Origin: Ruminococcus sp. YRD2003
Lineage (GTDB): Bacteria > Bacillota > Clostridia > Oscillospirales > Ruminococcaceae
Length of the DNA: 64,000 bases
Assembly (NCBI GenBank): GCA_900109435.1
Contig: FNZT01000005.1
Location: forward strand, 186,544-250,543
Direction: 5' to 3'
Shown: positions 50,919 through 61,061 of the stretch, one piece after another
How the letters are laid out: every line of letters begins with the position of its first letter
How positions within the stretch are numbered: position 1 is the first letter of the stretch
Notes under the pieces: generated by a model
What the model was told of the DNA's origin: nothing
The model's database searches: none
Seen by the model: the letters and a program-made list of their open reading frames with translations, nothing else
Made by a program: the position numbers and the translations under genes

Positions 50919-52727
50919 ATGGACGCTCAGACAATCATATCACAAGTGACTGAGAGCACAAACGGCGTAGTATTCGGAGTATGGTTCCTTATTGGCGCGG
51001 CTCTCGTATTTTTCATGCAGGCAGGCTTTGCAATGGTGGAGACAGGCTTCACCCGTGCAAAGAACGCAGGCAATATCATAATGAAGAACCTCATGGACTT
51101 CTGTATAGGTACGGTCGTATTCGTACTCATCGGCTTCGGACTCCTGTTCGGAGAAGACCTCGTAGGTATAATCGGTCAGCCCGGTTTTGACATATTTACT
51201 TCTTACGCAAACTTCGACTGGTCGAACTTCGTGTTCAACCTCGTATTCTGTGCAACAACAGCTACTATCGTTTCGGGTGCTATGGCAGAACGTACAAAGT
51301 TCCTGTCTTACTGCGTATACTCGGCGGTCATCAGTGCGGTCATCTACCCGATAGAGGCTCACTGGGGCTGGGGCGGCGGCTGGCTCAGCCAGTGGGGCTT
51401 CCACGATTTCGCAGGCTCCGCACACATCCACATGGTCGGCGGTATAGCTGCTCTCGTTGGTGCGGCTATACTCGGACCCAGAATCGGTAAGTTCCACAAG
51501 ACCAAGGACGGCGAGACAAAGGTAAACGCTATCCCCGGTCACAACCTCACAATTGGCGCTCTCGGCGTATTCATCCTCTGGTTCGGCTGGTATGGCTTCA
51601 ACGGTGCGGCTTGTACTTCTATCGACCAGCTCGGTTCAGTATTCCTTACAACTACTATCGCTCCCGCAATCGCAACAGTTACCTGCATGATTTTCACATG
51701 GCTAAAGTACGGCAAGCCTGATGTTTCGATGTGTCTGAACGCTTCACTCGCAGGTCTCGTAGGTATCACAGCTCCCTGTGACGTAACAGACTGCCTCGGT
51801 GCTACAATAGTTGGTATAGTTTCCGGCTTACTCGTTTGCTTCGGCGTATGGTTCCTCGACTACGTGCTCCACATCGATGACCCTGTTGGTGCAGTTGCAG
51901 TCCACATGATGAACGGTATCTGGGGCACTATCGCAGTCGGACTCCTCGCTAACCCTGAGGTCCCCGGCTACTCACTCGCAGACCAGAACGGCGACCAGCT
52001 CGCAGGTCTTTTCTACGGCGGCGGCTTCGGTCTGCTCGGCAGACAGCTCACAGGCTTCGCTGCAATCGCAATATTCACAGCTATCACAATGACTGTTGTA
52101 TTCCTCGTTATCAAGGCTACTATCGGACTCCGTGCCTCTGAGCAGGAGGAGATCATCGGTCTCGATATCACTGAGCACGGACTCATCTCCTCTTACGCTG
52201 ACTTTGCTCCCTCTATGAGCGACGCTGCAATGTACGGCTACACTAAGGACGACGCAAAGAGCGTTCAGAAGGTCGGCACTCCCGAGGCTCCCGCAGTTCC
52301 CGTTGAGGAGGCTATAGAAGTCAAGAACTACTCTGCTCCTGCTCCCGACGGTACTCCCAAGATGACGAACATCGTGGTCATCTTCAAGCAGCAGAAGCTC
52401 CAGCAGTTCATCGAGGCTATGGAGGCTATCGACGTAAAGGGCATCACGGTAACGAACGTTCTCGGCTGCGGTATGCAGAACGGACAGCGTAACTACTACC
52501 GTGGTACTACGGTCGAAATGAACCTGCTCCCGAAGGTAAAGGCTGAGATAGCAGTATGTGCGGTTCCCGTTGACAAGGTTGTGGCTGCTGCCAAGTCGGC
52601 TCTGTATACAGGCAACTACGGCGACGGCAAGATGTTCATCTACGACATCGAGAACGTCATCAAGATTCGCACGGGCGAGGAGGGCTACAACGCGCTCCAC
52701 GACTCGGCAGAGTGGGAAAAAGCATAA
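50919..52727 (+). CDS. amt: Ammonium transporter fused to a C-terminal PII-like domain
   Basis: 602 residues. Residues 1 to about 410 are an Amt channel with eleven membrane helices (QAGFAMVETGFTRAKNAGN, HWGWGGGWLSQWG, GALGVFILWFGWYGFNGA, DPVGAVAVHMMNGIWG). A linker of about 70 residues then leads to a complete GlnB/GlnK-like fold from residue 482: KMTNIVVIFKQQKLQQFIEA, then NVLGCGMQNGQRNYYRGT (T-loop, Tyr-containing), and GNYGDGKMFIYDIENVIKIR (C-loop). PII normally gates Amt as a separate trimer in response to ATP, ADP and 2-oxoglutarate. Here the regulator is tethered. AAGGAGGAATCCC precedes the ATG. It is the first gene of the plus-strand operon. Confidence 0.94.
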   Translation: MDAQTIISQVTESTNGVVFGVWFLIGAALVFFMQAGFAMVETGFTRAKNAGNIIMKNLMDFCIGTVVFVLIGFGLLFGEDLVGIIGQPGFDIFTSYANFDWSNFVFNLVFCATTATIVSGAMAERTKFLSYCVYSAVISAVIYPIEAHWGWGGGWLSQWGFHDFAGSAHIHMVGGIAALVGAAILGPRIGKFHKTKDGETKVNAIPGHNLTIGALGVFILWFGWYGFNGAACTSIDQLGSVFLTTTIAPAIATVTCMIFTWLKYGKPDVSMCLNASLAGLVGITAPCDVTDCLGATIVGIVSGLLVCFGVWFLDYVLHIDDPVGAVAVHMMNGIWGTIAVGLLANPEVPGYSLADQNGDQLAGLFYGGGFGLLGRQLTGFAAIAIFTAITMTVVFLVIKATIGLRASEQEEIIGLDITEHGLISSYADFAPSMSDAAMYGYTKDDAKSVQKVGTPEAPAVPVEEAIEVKNYSAPAPDGTPKMTNIVVIFKQQKLQQFIEAMEAIDVKGITVTNVLGCGMQNGQRNYYRGTTVEMNLLPKVKAEIAVCAVPVDKVVAAAKSALYTGNYGDGKMFIYDIENVIKIRTGEEGYNALHDSAEWEKA

Positions 52728-52736
52728 GCTGACTAA

Positions 52737-54434
<1,698 letters not shown>

Positions 54435-54453
54435 TTAAACGGAGGAAATAAAA

Positions 54454-56541
54454 ATGGAAAAGGTAACAGATTATTTTGGTTCAATGGTATTTGACGACAG
54501 AATCATGAAAGCGACACTCTCCGAGAAGGTATACCGCTCGCTGAAGCGCACTATCGACAGAGGCACACCGCTTGATATCTCCGTAGCGAACGCTGTTGCA
54601 GCCGCTATGAAGGACTGGGCTATCGAGCTCGGCGCAACTCACTATACACACTGGTTCCAGCCTATGACTGGTGTGACTGCTGAGAAGCACGACAGCTTCA
54701 TCAGCCCTGCTCCCGACGGACGCGTTATCATGGAGTTCTCGGGCAAGGAGCTCGTCAAGGGCGAGCCTGATGCTTCATCGTTCCCTTCGGGCGGACTTCG
54801 CGCTACATTCGAGGCTCGCGGCTACACGGCTTGGGACCCGACCTCCTACGCTTTCATCAAGGACGGCACCCTCTATATCCCGACTGCATTCTGCTCCTAT
54901 ACGGGCGAAGCTCTCGATAAAAAGGTACCTCTCCTCCGTTCTATGGAGGCGCTCAACAAGCAGGCTCTGCGTATATTGAAGCTGTTCGGGAATGACAAGG
55001 TCAAAAGCGTCAAGACCTCAGTCGGACCCGAGCAGGAGTACTTTCTCGTTGACCGTGAGATGTGGAAGAAGCGCAAGGATCTTATTATGACAGGACGCAC
55101 GCTCTTCGGTGCAATGCCTCCCAAGGGTCAGGAAATGGATGACCACTACTTCGGCTCCATCAAGCCGAGAGTTGCCGAGTACATGGCTGACCTCGACCGC
55201 GAGCTCTGGAAGCTCGGTATCCTCGCAAAGACTAAGCACAACGAGGTTGCTCCCGCTCAGCACGAGCTTGCTCCTATCTACGATACAACAAACATCGCCG
55301 CTGACCACAACCAGCTCACTATGGAGGTCATGCAGAAGGTGGCTCTCCGCCACGGACTTGTTTGCCTCCTCCATGAGAAGCCCTTTGCAGGTGTGAACGG
55401 CTCGGGCAAGCACAACAACTGGTCTATATCCACAGACTCAGGCGAGAACCTCCTCTCTCCAGGTGAGACTCCCGCTGAGAATGCGCAGTTCCTGCTCTTC
55501 CTCGCGGCTGTTATCAAGGCTGTTGACGATTATCAGGACCTCCTCCGCCTCTCAGTTGCTACCGCAGGCAACGACCACCGTCTCGGTGCGAACGAAGCTC
55601 CTCCCGCAGTTATCTCTATCTTCCTCGGCGACGAGCTGACAGCTGTTCTCGACGCTATCGAGAGCGACAAGCCCTACGGCGGCACAAAGAAGGAGAAGAT
55701 GCAGCTCGGCGTTGACGTTCTGCCCAAGTTCAGCAAGGATTCCACCGACAGAAACAGAACTTCTCCGTTTGCATTCACAGGCAACAAGTTCGAGTTCCGT
55801 ATGCTTGGCTCTTCCAACAGCATCTCCTGCGCGAACATCCACCTCAACGCAGCTGTTGCTGAGGAGCTGAAGCAGTTCGCTGACAAGCTCGAGAAGGCAA
55901 AGGACTTCAACAAGGCGCTCCATGACCTCATCAAGAAGACTATCAAGGAGCATAAGCGCATAATCTTCAACGGCAACGGCTACGACGACAAGTGGATTAA
56001 GGAGGCTGAGAAGCGCGGTCTGCTCAACCTCAAGACCACAGCCGACGCTATGCCCCGCATCTGCGACAAGAAGAACGTCGAGATGCTCACAGCGCACGGT
56101 GTATTCACCGAAGCTGAGATTTTCTCTCGCCGCGATATCATGCTCGAGAACTACGTCAAGACCGTCAACATCGAGGCTGTGACTATGGTAGATATGGCTC
56201 GCAAGGAGATAATCCCCGCAGTCGCAAAGTTTGCGTCCGATACAGCTTCCGCAGTATCCGTGAAAAAGAGCGTATCCAAGGCAGCCTGCAAGTATGAGAC
56301 AAAGCTCGTTACCGAGCTGTCCGAGCTCATCGACGATATGGACGCTGCTACAACTGAACTCGAGGCTGCTATCGCTAAGTTCAAGGGCATAGCTGAGATA
56401 ATCGAGACTTCCGAATTCGTCCGCGACGTTATGCTGCCTGCTATGGATAAGCTCCGCAGCGCCGCTGACAAGGCTGAGACTATGACCGCTGAGGACTACT
56501 ATCCGTTCCCGACATATGACAAGCTTCTTTTCGGAGTGTGA
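54454..56541 (+). CDS. glnN: Glutamine synthetase type III
   Basis: 695 residues, the usual size for GSIII and far larger than GSI. The GSIII N-terminus [19 protein letters not shown] and the [28 protein letters not shown] and [20 protein letters not shown] segments are diagnostic. The catalytic centre contains [12 protein letters not shown] and [18 protein letters not shown] is typical of Bacteroides and Ruminococcus and often supplies high-affinity ammonium assimilation. It is located with the ammonium transporter in the same operon. ACGGAGGAAATAAAA precedes the ATG. Confidence 0.96.
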   Translation: MEKVTDYFGSMVFDDRIMKATLSEKVYRSLKRTIDRGTPLDISVANAVAAAMKDWAIELGATHYTHWFQPMTGVTAEKHDSFISPAPDGRVIMEFSGKELVKGEPDASSFPSGGLRATFEARGYTAWDPTSYAFIKDGTLYIPTAFCSYTGEALDKKVPLLRSMEALNKQALRILKLFGNDKVKSVKTSVGPEQEYFLVDREMWKKRKDLIMTGRTLFGAMPPKGQEMDDHYFGSIKPRVAEYMADLDRELWKLGILAKTKHNEVAPAQHELAPIYDTTNIAADHNQLTMEVMQKVALRHGLVCLLHEKPFAGVNGSGKHNNWSISTDSGENLLSPGETPAENAQFLLFLAAVIKAVDDYQDLLRLSVATAGNDHRLGANEAPPAVISIFLGDELTAVLDAIESDKPYGGTKKEKMQLGVDVLPKFSKDSTDRNRTSPFAFTGNKFEFRMLGSSNSISCANIHLNAAVAEELKQFADKLEKAKDFNKALHDLIKKTIKEHKRIIFNGNGYDDKWIKEAEKRGLLNLKTTADAMPRICDKKNVEMLTAHGVFTEAEIFSRRDIMLENYVKTVNIEAVTMVDMARKEIIPAVAKFASDTASAVSVKKSVSKAACKYETKLVTELSELIDDMDAATTELEAAIAKFKGIAEIIETSEFVRDVMLPAMDKLRSAADKAETMTAEDYYPFPTYDKLLFGV

Positions 56542-56546
56542 TATAA

Positions 56547-57392
56547 ATGAGATTCACTAAAATGCAGGGCTGCGGCAATGACTATGTATATGTCAACTGC
56601 TTTGAGGAGAGCGTAAGCTCTCCCGAGCAGCTTGCCCGCTCGGTAAGTGACAGGCATTTCGGCATCGGCTCGGACGGACTCGTTCTGATATGTCCGAGCG
56701 AGGTCGCCGACTGTAAAATGAGAATGTTCAATCCCGACGGCAGCGAGTCGGAGATGTGCGGCAATGCCATACGCTGCGTGGCAAAGTACGTCTACGACAG
56801 GGACATCATCCACAAGCAGAAAATCGCCGTTGATACGCTCGCGGGGATAAAGCTGATAGCCGTCAACACCGACGAGAACGACATCGCGCGCACGCTGACG
56901 GTGGATATGGGAGCTCCGATAACTACTGCCGCGGAGATACCAGTCATTGCCGTGAGCTCGCCCGTGAAGGACCTCCGACTGGAGGCGTTCGGCAGGGAGT
57001 TCACCGCGACCTGCGTATCTATGGGCAACCCCCACGCTGTTATCTTCATCGACGAGGACGTCAGCAGCTTCGACGTTGAGGGCTTCGGCAGAGTCTTCGA
57101 GCAGGACGAGCGCTTCCCGCGCAAGGCGAACATCGAGTTCGTGAATGTTCTCTCGCCGACACATCTGAAAATGCGCGTCTGGGAGCGCGGCACTGGTGAG
57201 ACACTCGCCTGCGGCACTGGCACCTGCGCAACTGCGGCGGCGGCTTGTCTGAACGGCATAAGCCCGTATGAGCCTGTGATGGTAGACCTACTCGGCGGTC
57301 AGCTGACGATAGAGTGGAAGAAGACGGACGGTCACATCTATATGACGGGTCCTGCAGAATTTACATTTGACGGAGAGTATTACAATGGCTGA
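56547..57392 (+). CDS. dapF: Diaminopimelate epimerase
   Basis: 281 residues. Converts LL- to meso-diaminopimelate for lysine and peptidoglycan. The two catalytic cysteines lie in ESEMCGNAIRCVAKY and ETLACGTGTCATAAAA, and MQGCGNDYVYVNC is the family N-terminus. The start is just five bases after the glnN stop. Its stop overlaps dapL (8 bp). Together with DapL this gives the aminotransferase route to diaminopimelate. Confidence 0.95.
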   Translation: MRFTKMQGCGNDYVYVNCFEESVSSPEQLARSVSDRHFGIGSDGLVLICPSEVADCKMRMFNPDGSESEMCGNAIRCVAKYVYDRDIIHKQKIAVDTLAGIKLIAVNTDENDIARTLTVDMGAPITTAAEIPVIAVSSPVKDLRLEAFGREFTATCVSMGNPHAVIFIDEDVSSFDVEGFGRVFEQDERFPRKANIEFVNVLSPTHLKMRVWERGTGETLACGTGTCATAAAACLNGISPYEPVMVDLLGGQLTIEWKKTDGHIYMTGPAEFTFDGEYYNG

Positions 57393-58587
57393 TTTCAACG
57401 AAAAATTCTTAGACTTAAAGGAAAGCTACCTCTTCAGCGAGGTAGCTAAACGTGTTTCTGCGTTCCAGCAGAGAGAGCCCGAAAGGTCGGTGATACGCCT
57501 CGGCATAGGCGACGTCACCCTCCCGCTCGGAAAGACGGTGGTGCGGGCTCTGCACTCTGCCGCTGATGAAATGGGCAGGGCGGAGAGCTTCCGCGGATAC
57601 GGTCCCGAGCAGGGCTACGACTTCCTCCGCGAGGCTATAGCAGGACATTATCAGAGCTTCGGCGTTAAGCTCGACACCGACGAGATATTCGTCTCGGACG
57701 GCGCGAAGTCCGACACGGGCAATATCACCGACCTGTTCTCGAAGGACAATACGGTGCTCATTCCCGACCCCGTGTATCCTGTTTACGTCGACACAAATAC
57801 GATGAACGGCAGGAAAATCGTCTACATCAACGGCACTGCGGAGAACGACTTCCTCCCCATGCCCGACAGGAGCGTCCACGCGGACATCATCTACATCTGC
57901 TCGCCGAACAACCCCACGGGCGCGTGCTACAACAGGGCTCAGCTCCGCGAGTGGGTGGACTATGCCCTCGAGAATAACGCCGTTATCCTCTTTGATTCGG
58001 CATATGAGTGCTTCATCTCGGACTCCGACCTCCCGCACAGCATCTACGAGATAGAGGGTGCGGAGAGGTGCGCGGTGGAGTTCTGCTCCCTCTCCAAGAC
58101 GGCGGGCTTCACGGGTACGCGATGCGGATATACCGTAGTCCCGAAGGCGATAACGTCGAAGTCTGCGAACGGCAGGGAAATGAGCCTCAATAAGATGTGG
58201 AACCGCCGCCAGTGTACCAAATTCAACGGTGTTCCGTACATCGTACAGCGTGCCGCCGCGGCTGTTTTCAGCGAGGAGGGCATGAGCGAAGCTCGCGCAA
58301 TGATAGCCCACTATATGGAGAACGCGAAGGTCATCTCCGACACCATGACCGAGTTCGGCATACGCTATACGGGCGGAATCAATTCGCCGTACATATGGTT
58401 CGAGTGCCCCTTCGGCATGGACAGCTGGCAGTTCTTCGACTTCCTGCTCGAAAAGGCGGGAGTGGTCGGAACTCCAGGTGCGGGATTCGGTCAGAACGGC
58501 AATAACTGGTTCCGCCTGACAGCATTTAACAGCAAGGAAAATACAGCTGAAGCTATGAAAAGATTCCGTTCACTGCTAAAAGCATAA
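57385..58587 (+). CDS. dapL: LL-diaminopimelate aminotransferase
   Basis: 400 residues, class I/II fold PLP enzyme. The PLP Lys is in FCSLSKTAGFTGTRCGY; other motifs are SDGAKSDTGNI, VLIPDPVYPVYVD and CSPNNPTGA. It converts tetrahydrodipicolinate with glutamate directly to LL-diaminopimelate, so it consumes the glutamate made by the upstream cluster. CGGAGAGTATTACA precedes the ATG inside dapF. It is the last chromosomal gene before the mobile element; an inverted-repeat region follows. Confidence 0.95.
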   Translation: MADFNEKFLDLKESYLFSEVAKRVSAFQQREPERSVIRLGIGDVTLPLGKTVVRALHSAADEMGRAESFRGYGPEQGYDFLREAIAGHYQSFGVKLDTDEIFVSDGAKSDTGNITDLFSKDNTVLIPDPVYPVYVDTNTMNGRKIVYINGTAENDFLPMPDRSVHADIIYICSPNNPTGACYNRAQLREWVDYALENNAVILFDSAYECFISDSDLPHSIYEIEGAERCAVEFCSLSKTAGFTGTRCGYTVVPKAITSKSANGREMSLNKMWNRRQCTKFNGVPYIVQRAAAAVFSEEGMSEARAMIAHYMENAKVISDTMTEFGIRYTGGINSPYIWFECPFGMDSWQFFDFLLEKAGVVGTPGAGFGQNGNNWFRLTAFNSKENTAEAMKRFRSLLKA

Positions 58588-58599
58588 TGATTGACCTGA

Positions 58600-58682
58600 T
58601 GTGCAAAATGTGCATTTTCAATGTAAACTTTTCCGGAAATTTTCTATATAGGGACTTTACATTCATTTTGCACAAATTGCAC
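58600..58682. repeat. Imperfect 27-bp inverted repeat at the element border
   Basis: GTGCAAAATGTGCA...AATGTAAA (58600-58626) is mirrored by TTTACATTCATTTTGCACAAATTGCAC (58656-58682), with about 29 bases including TTTTCCGGAAA between. Each arm has two TGTGCA/TGCACA half-sites. The right arm touches the 137-bp repeat. It could be a recombinase or regulator binding site or a mobile-element end. Confidence 0.55.
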
Positions 58683-58819
58683 ATTCAAAAAGTCCGATTA
58701 TTCGGGCTTTTTTCTTTTGCTCTCTTCTATTCCTATCTTGGTACCAGGTAATGAGACACAAAACGTGTATTTCATGTGTATTCCGACAAATGGAATAGCC
58801 GCAGGTCTCCCTGCGGCTT
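58683..58819. repeat. 137-bp direct repeat, right copy
   Basis: Same sequence as 37107-37243 with one mismatch (136 of 137 identical). It holds the TTCGGGCTTTTTT terminator, the GGTACC palindrome and the GCCGCAGG/CCTGCGGC hairpin, which also serves as the terminator of the recombinase gene on the minus strand. Confidence 0.85.
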
Positions 58820-58828
58820 TTATCATAC

Positions 58829-60403
58829 CTATTCATTGATCTCAAAGCACACCGAGCTCGAATCCTTGAAATCGCCGTTGAATTCAAGCGTTACATCAAG
58901 ACTGCCGTCCTCGTTTTCGTGGACGTTTATCTTGCGGACAAGCAGGCGCAAATTCGCATCCGAGATGTACGGCTCGAGCAGCACCTCGTCGAGCAGCTCT
59001 GCTGTGGACATCAGTTCGTCGCGGCGCTTCTTACTGAGTTCGTCAAACTTCCTGCAATCCTCTATCTTCTGCGTCAGCTCCGCTATCTCAGCTTCACGCT
59101 TTTCAATCATTGAGTTGTAGACCTTAGCGTGTTCGCGGTCATTGATCCGCTCAATGATCACCTGTTCAATCTGGACCTTGAGATTGGCTATCTTCTCGGT
59201 GTAGTCCTTTATCATTTTATCGTACTTCGGCTTCTTTTTGTTCCACTCCCTGACTATCTCGTCGTACTTCTGACTGGAATCCAGTATCTCCTGGCGGAGC
59301 ATTACAAGCTCCGTGTGGATAATCTCGTCAAGCTGAGTCTCGCGGATAGTGTGAGCGGTGCAATATTCGTTGCCGTAACGGTGATTGCTGTTGCAGGTGT
59401 ACTCCACCCACGACTTACCTGCGACTGTCCTCTTCTTGGCGATAGAGTTCGCTCCGCACTCAGCACATTTTATCATACCGCAGTATCTGTGGATAGTGTT
59501 TCCGAACTTAGCACGGACACCGCTCCTGAGTCTGCTCTCGAGAAGCACCTGTGCCTGATTGAATGTCTCGCGGTCGATTATCGCAGGCATGAAGTTTTCG
59601 TGGCGGTACTGTTCCTCGGGCGGAATGACGTCAACAGTCTTGTAAATTTTTGATGTAACTGTCTTGTGGTTGACGAGAGTGCCTGTGTACGCCTCGTTCT
59701 GAATTATACGCTTGACCGAAGTCTGCACCCACAGGAACTTTCTCGCAACCTCAGTATGTCGCGGATTTTTCTTCCTATGCGAGAAGAATTCGGGAGACTT
59801 TATTCCGCGGCGGTTGAAGTCTTTCGCTATTGTACTGAGTCCGTAGCCTGCGAAGAACTTTTCAAATATCTCCCTGACTATTGCCGCTGCCGTTTCATCG
59901 ACAAGCACCTCACCTGTATTTTTGTCCTTGTAGTAACCCATTGGCAGGTTCACAGGCATTCCTGTTTTCTGCTTCTGTCGTATGCCTGTACGGACTTTCT
60001 TGCCTATATCTTTGGCATAGAAATCATTGACGAGCTGCTTGAAGCCGATTATCATATCGTCATTCTCGTTCGATGAGTCGATACCCTCGGTCACCGAGTA
60101 CACCTTGACGTTGTTCTCGCGCAAGTAGTCAATGAACAGTGCCGTGCGAGTTCGGTGTCTGCCAAGTCGGGACAAGTCCTTGACAAGCAGAACATCGACC
60201 TTTCCGTCCTCCACCGCGAGCTCTATCTGATGAAGTCCTTTTCTCTCGAACGTCATTCCCGACACATTGTCATCGAAGCTCTCGCCCGATATTTCGTAGC
60301 CGTGCTGCTCGGCGTAGTCAACAAGTATCTGCCGCTGATTCTGAAGACTGTTCATCTCAGCGTCCTCATCTCGGGACAATCTGTAATATAACCATGCTTT
60401 CAT
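58829..60403 (-). CDS. Large serine recombinase (resolvase/integrase family)
   Basis: 524 residues. The catalytic domain has the nucleophile Ser in YYRLSRDED (residue 10) and the conserved SRLGRHRTRTALFIDYL. A Recombinase domain (about residues 160-300; GIKSPEFF, then WVQTSVKRIIQNEAYTGTLV) and a zinc ribbon (CGMIKCAECGANS...CNSNH..EYC) follow, then a long coiled coil. Such enzymes integrate and excise mobile elements without replication. An AAAGGAGGCAG ribosome-binding site precedes the ATG, which overlaps the stop of the small protein upstream (ATGA). The gene reads outwards to the 137-bp repeat, the usual place for an attachment site. Confidence 0.94.
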   Translation of the reverse strand: MKAWLYYRLSRDEDAEMNSLQNQRQILVDYAEQHGYEISGESFDDNVSGMTFERKGLHQIELAVEDGKVDVLLVKDLSRLGRHRTRTALFIDYLRENNVKVYSVTEGIDSSNENDDMIIGFKQLVNDFYAKDIGKKVRTGIRQKQKTGMPVNLPMGYYKDKNTGEVLVDETAAAIVREIFEKFFAGYGLSTIAKDFNRRGIKSPEFFSHRKKNPRHTEVARKFLWVQTSVKRIIQNEAYTGTLVNHKTVTSKIYKTVDVIPPEEQYRHENFMPAIIDRETFNQAQVLLESRLRSGVRAKFGNTIHRYCGMIKCAECGANSIAKKRTVAGKSWVEYTCNSNHRYGNEYCTAHTIRETQLDEIIHTELVMLRQEILDSSQKYDEIVREWNKKKPKYDKMIKDYTEKIANLKVQIEQVIIERINDREHAKVYNSMIEKREAEIAELTQKIEDCRKFDELSKKRRDELMSTAELLDEVLLEPYISDANLRLLVRKINVHENEDGSLDVTLEFNGDFKDSSSVCFEINE

Positions 60404-60699
60404 TCATCTGCCTCCTTTTCTGCCGAGCACTTTTCGACCTCGGCGGCGTGAAGATAATCGCTCAGAAGCGACTTGATGAACAGCTCGAAGCTCTCGCGGT
60501 CGCCGTTGAATTTGGCGATAATATTTCTGATCTTCGGCTCCTTTATTCTGCAGTATGACACTTCTTCTCCAAGCGTTATACCTCCTGTGTCATCGTCGTA
60601 CTGCTCTACATAGTCCAGACGTATCTGCTGCGGAACCTGTACGATGCTGTGCTCTTCGCAGTCATAGGATCCAATTTTGTTTAATGCTGATGCTTTCAT
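60400..60699 (-). CDS. Small protein A of the element (paralogue of B)
   Basis: 99 residues from the ATG at 60699 (GGAGGTATAAAA). The C-terminal half, IKEPKIRNIIAKFNGDRESF followed by ELFIKSLLSDYLHAAEVEKC, is nearly the same as in the 65-residue protein encoded just upstream. A mainly acidic, soluble protein; no known domain. It is coupled to the recombinase, so a regulatory or directionality role is conceivable. Confidence 0.7.
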   Translation of the reverse strand: MKASALNKIGSYDCEEHSIVQVPQQIRLDYVEQYDDDTGGITLGEEVSYCRIKEPKIRNIIAKFNGDRESFELFIKSLLSDYLHAAEVEKCSAEKEADE

Positions 60700-60772
60700 T
60701 TTTATACCTCCATTCGTATTGGCAGTCGCAGCACCTCGGTTGGTGCTACGACACACCATACCACAGACTTCC

Positions 60773-60970
60773 TCAGAAGTCTACTGATTTCTCATTTGTT
60801 TCTGATATTTCGACCTTATCAACAACATCTGTCAGTGGACATTTGTCTATATCACCCGAATGGAGATAGTCGCTGAGCAGCGATTTTATGAACAATTCGA
60901 AGCCCTGCGTGTCTCCATTAAATCTGACATTGATGTTTCTGATTTGCGGTTCTTTAATAGTTCTTCCCAA
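60773..60970 (-). CDS. Small protein B of the element (paralogue of A)
   Basis: 65 residues from a TTG start with AAAGGAGAG nine bases upstream. Residues IKEPQIRNINVRFNGDTQGF and ELFIKSLLSDYLHSGDIDKC match protein A at most positions. The gap between the two genes holds an AGCACC/GGTGCT hairpin. Tandem duplication of a small regulatory gene is inferred. Confidence 0.65.
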   Translation of the reverse strand: MGRTIKEPQIRNINVRFNGDTQGFELFIKSLLSDYLHSGDIDKCPLTDVVDKVEISETNEKSVDF

Positions 60971-61061
60971 TATAAAACTCTCCTTTTATATCTCTCGTTC
61001 ATGTTTCCTATGTGATGTAAATTGTTCATTTTAAAGATTCCTTTCGATTTAAATTTGGGCA

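Noticed and set aside
57415-58311. A 298-codon minus-strand open frame opposite dapL
   Set aside because: No domain, no ribosome-binding site, and the sense frame is a complete DapL.
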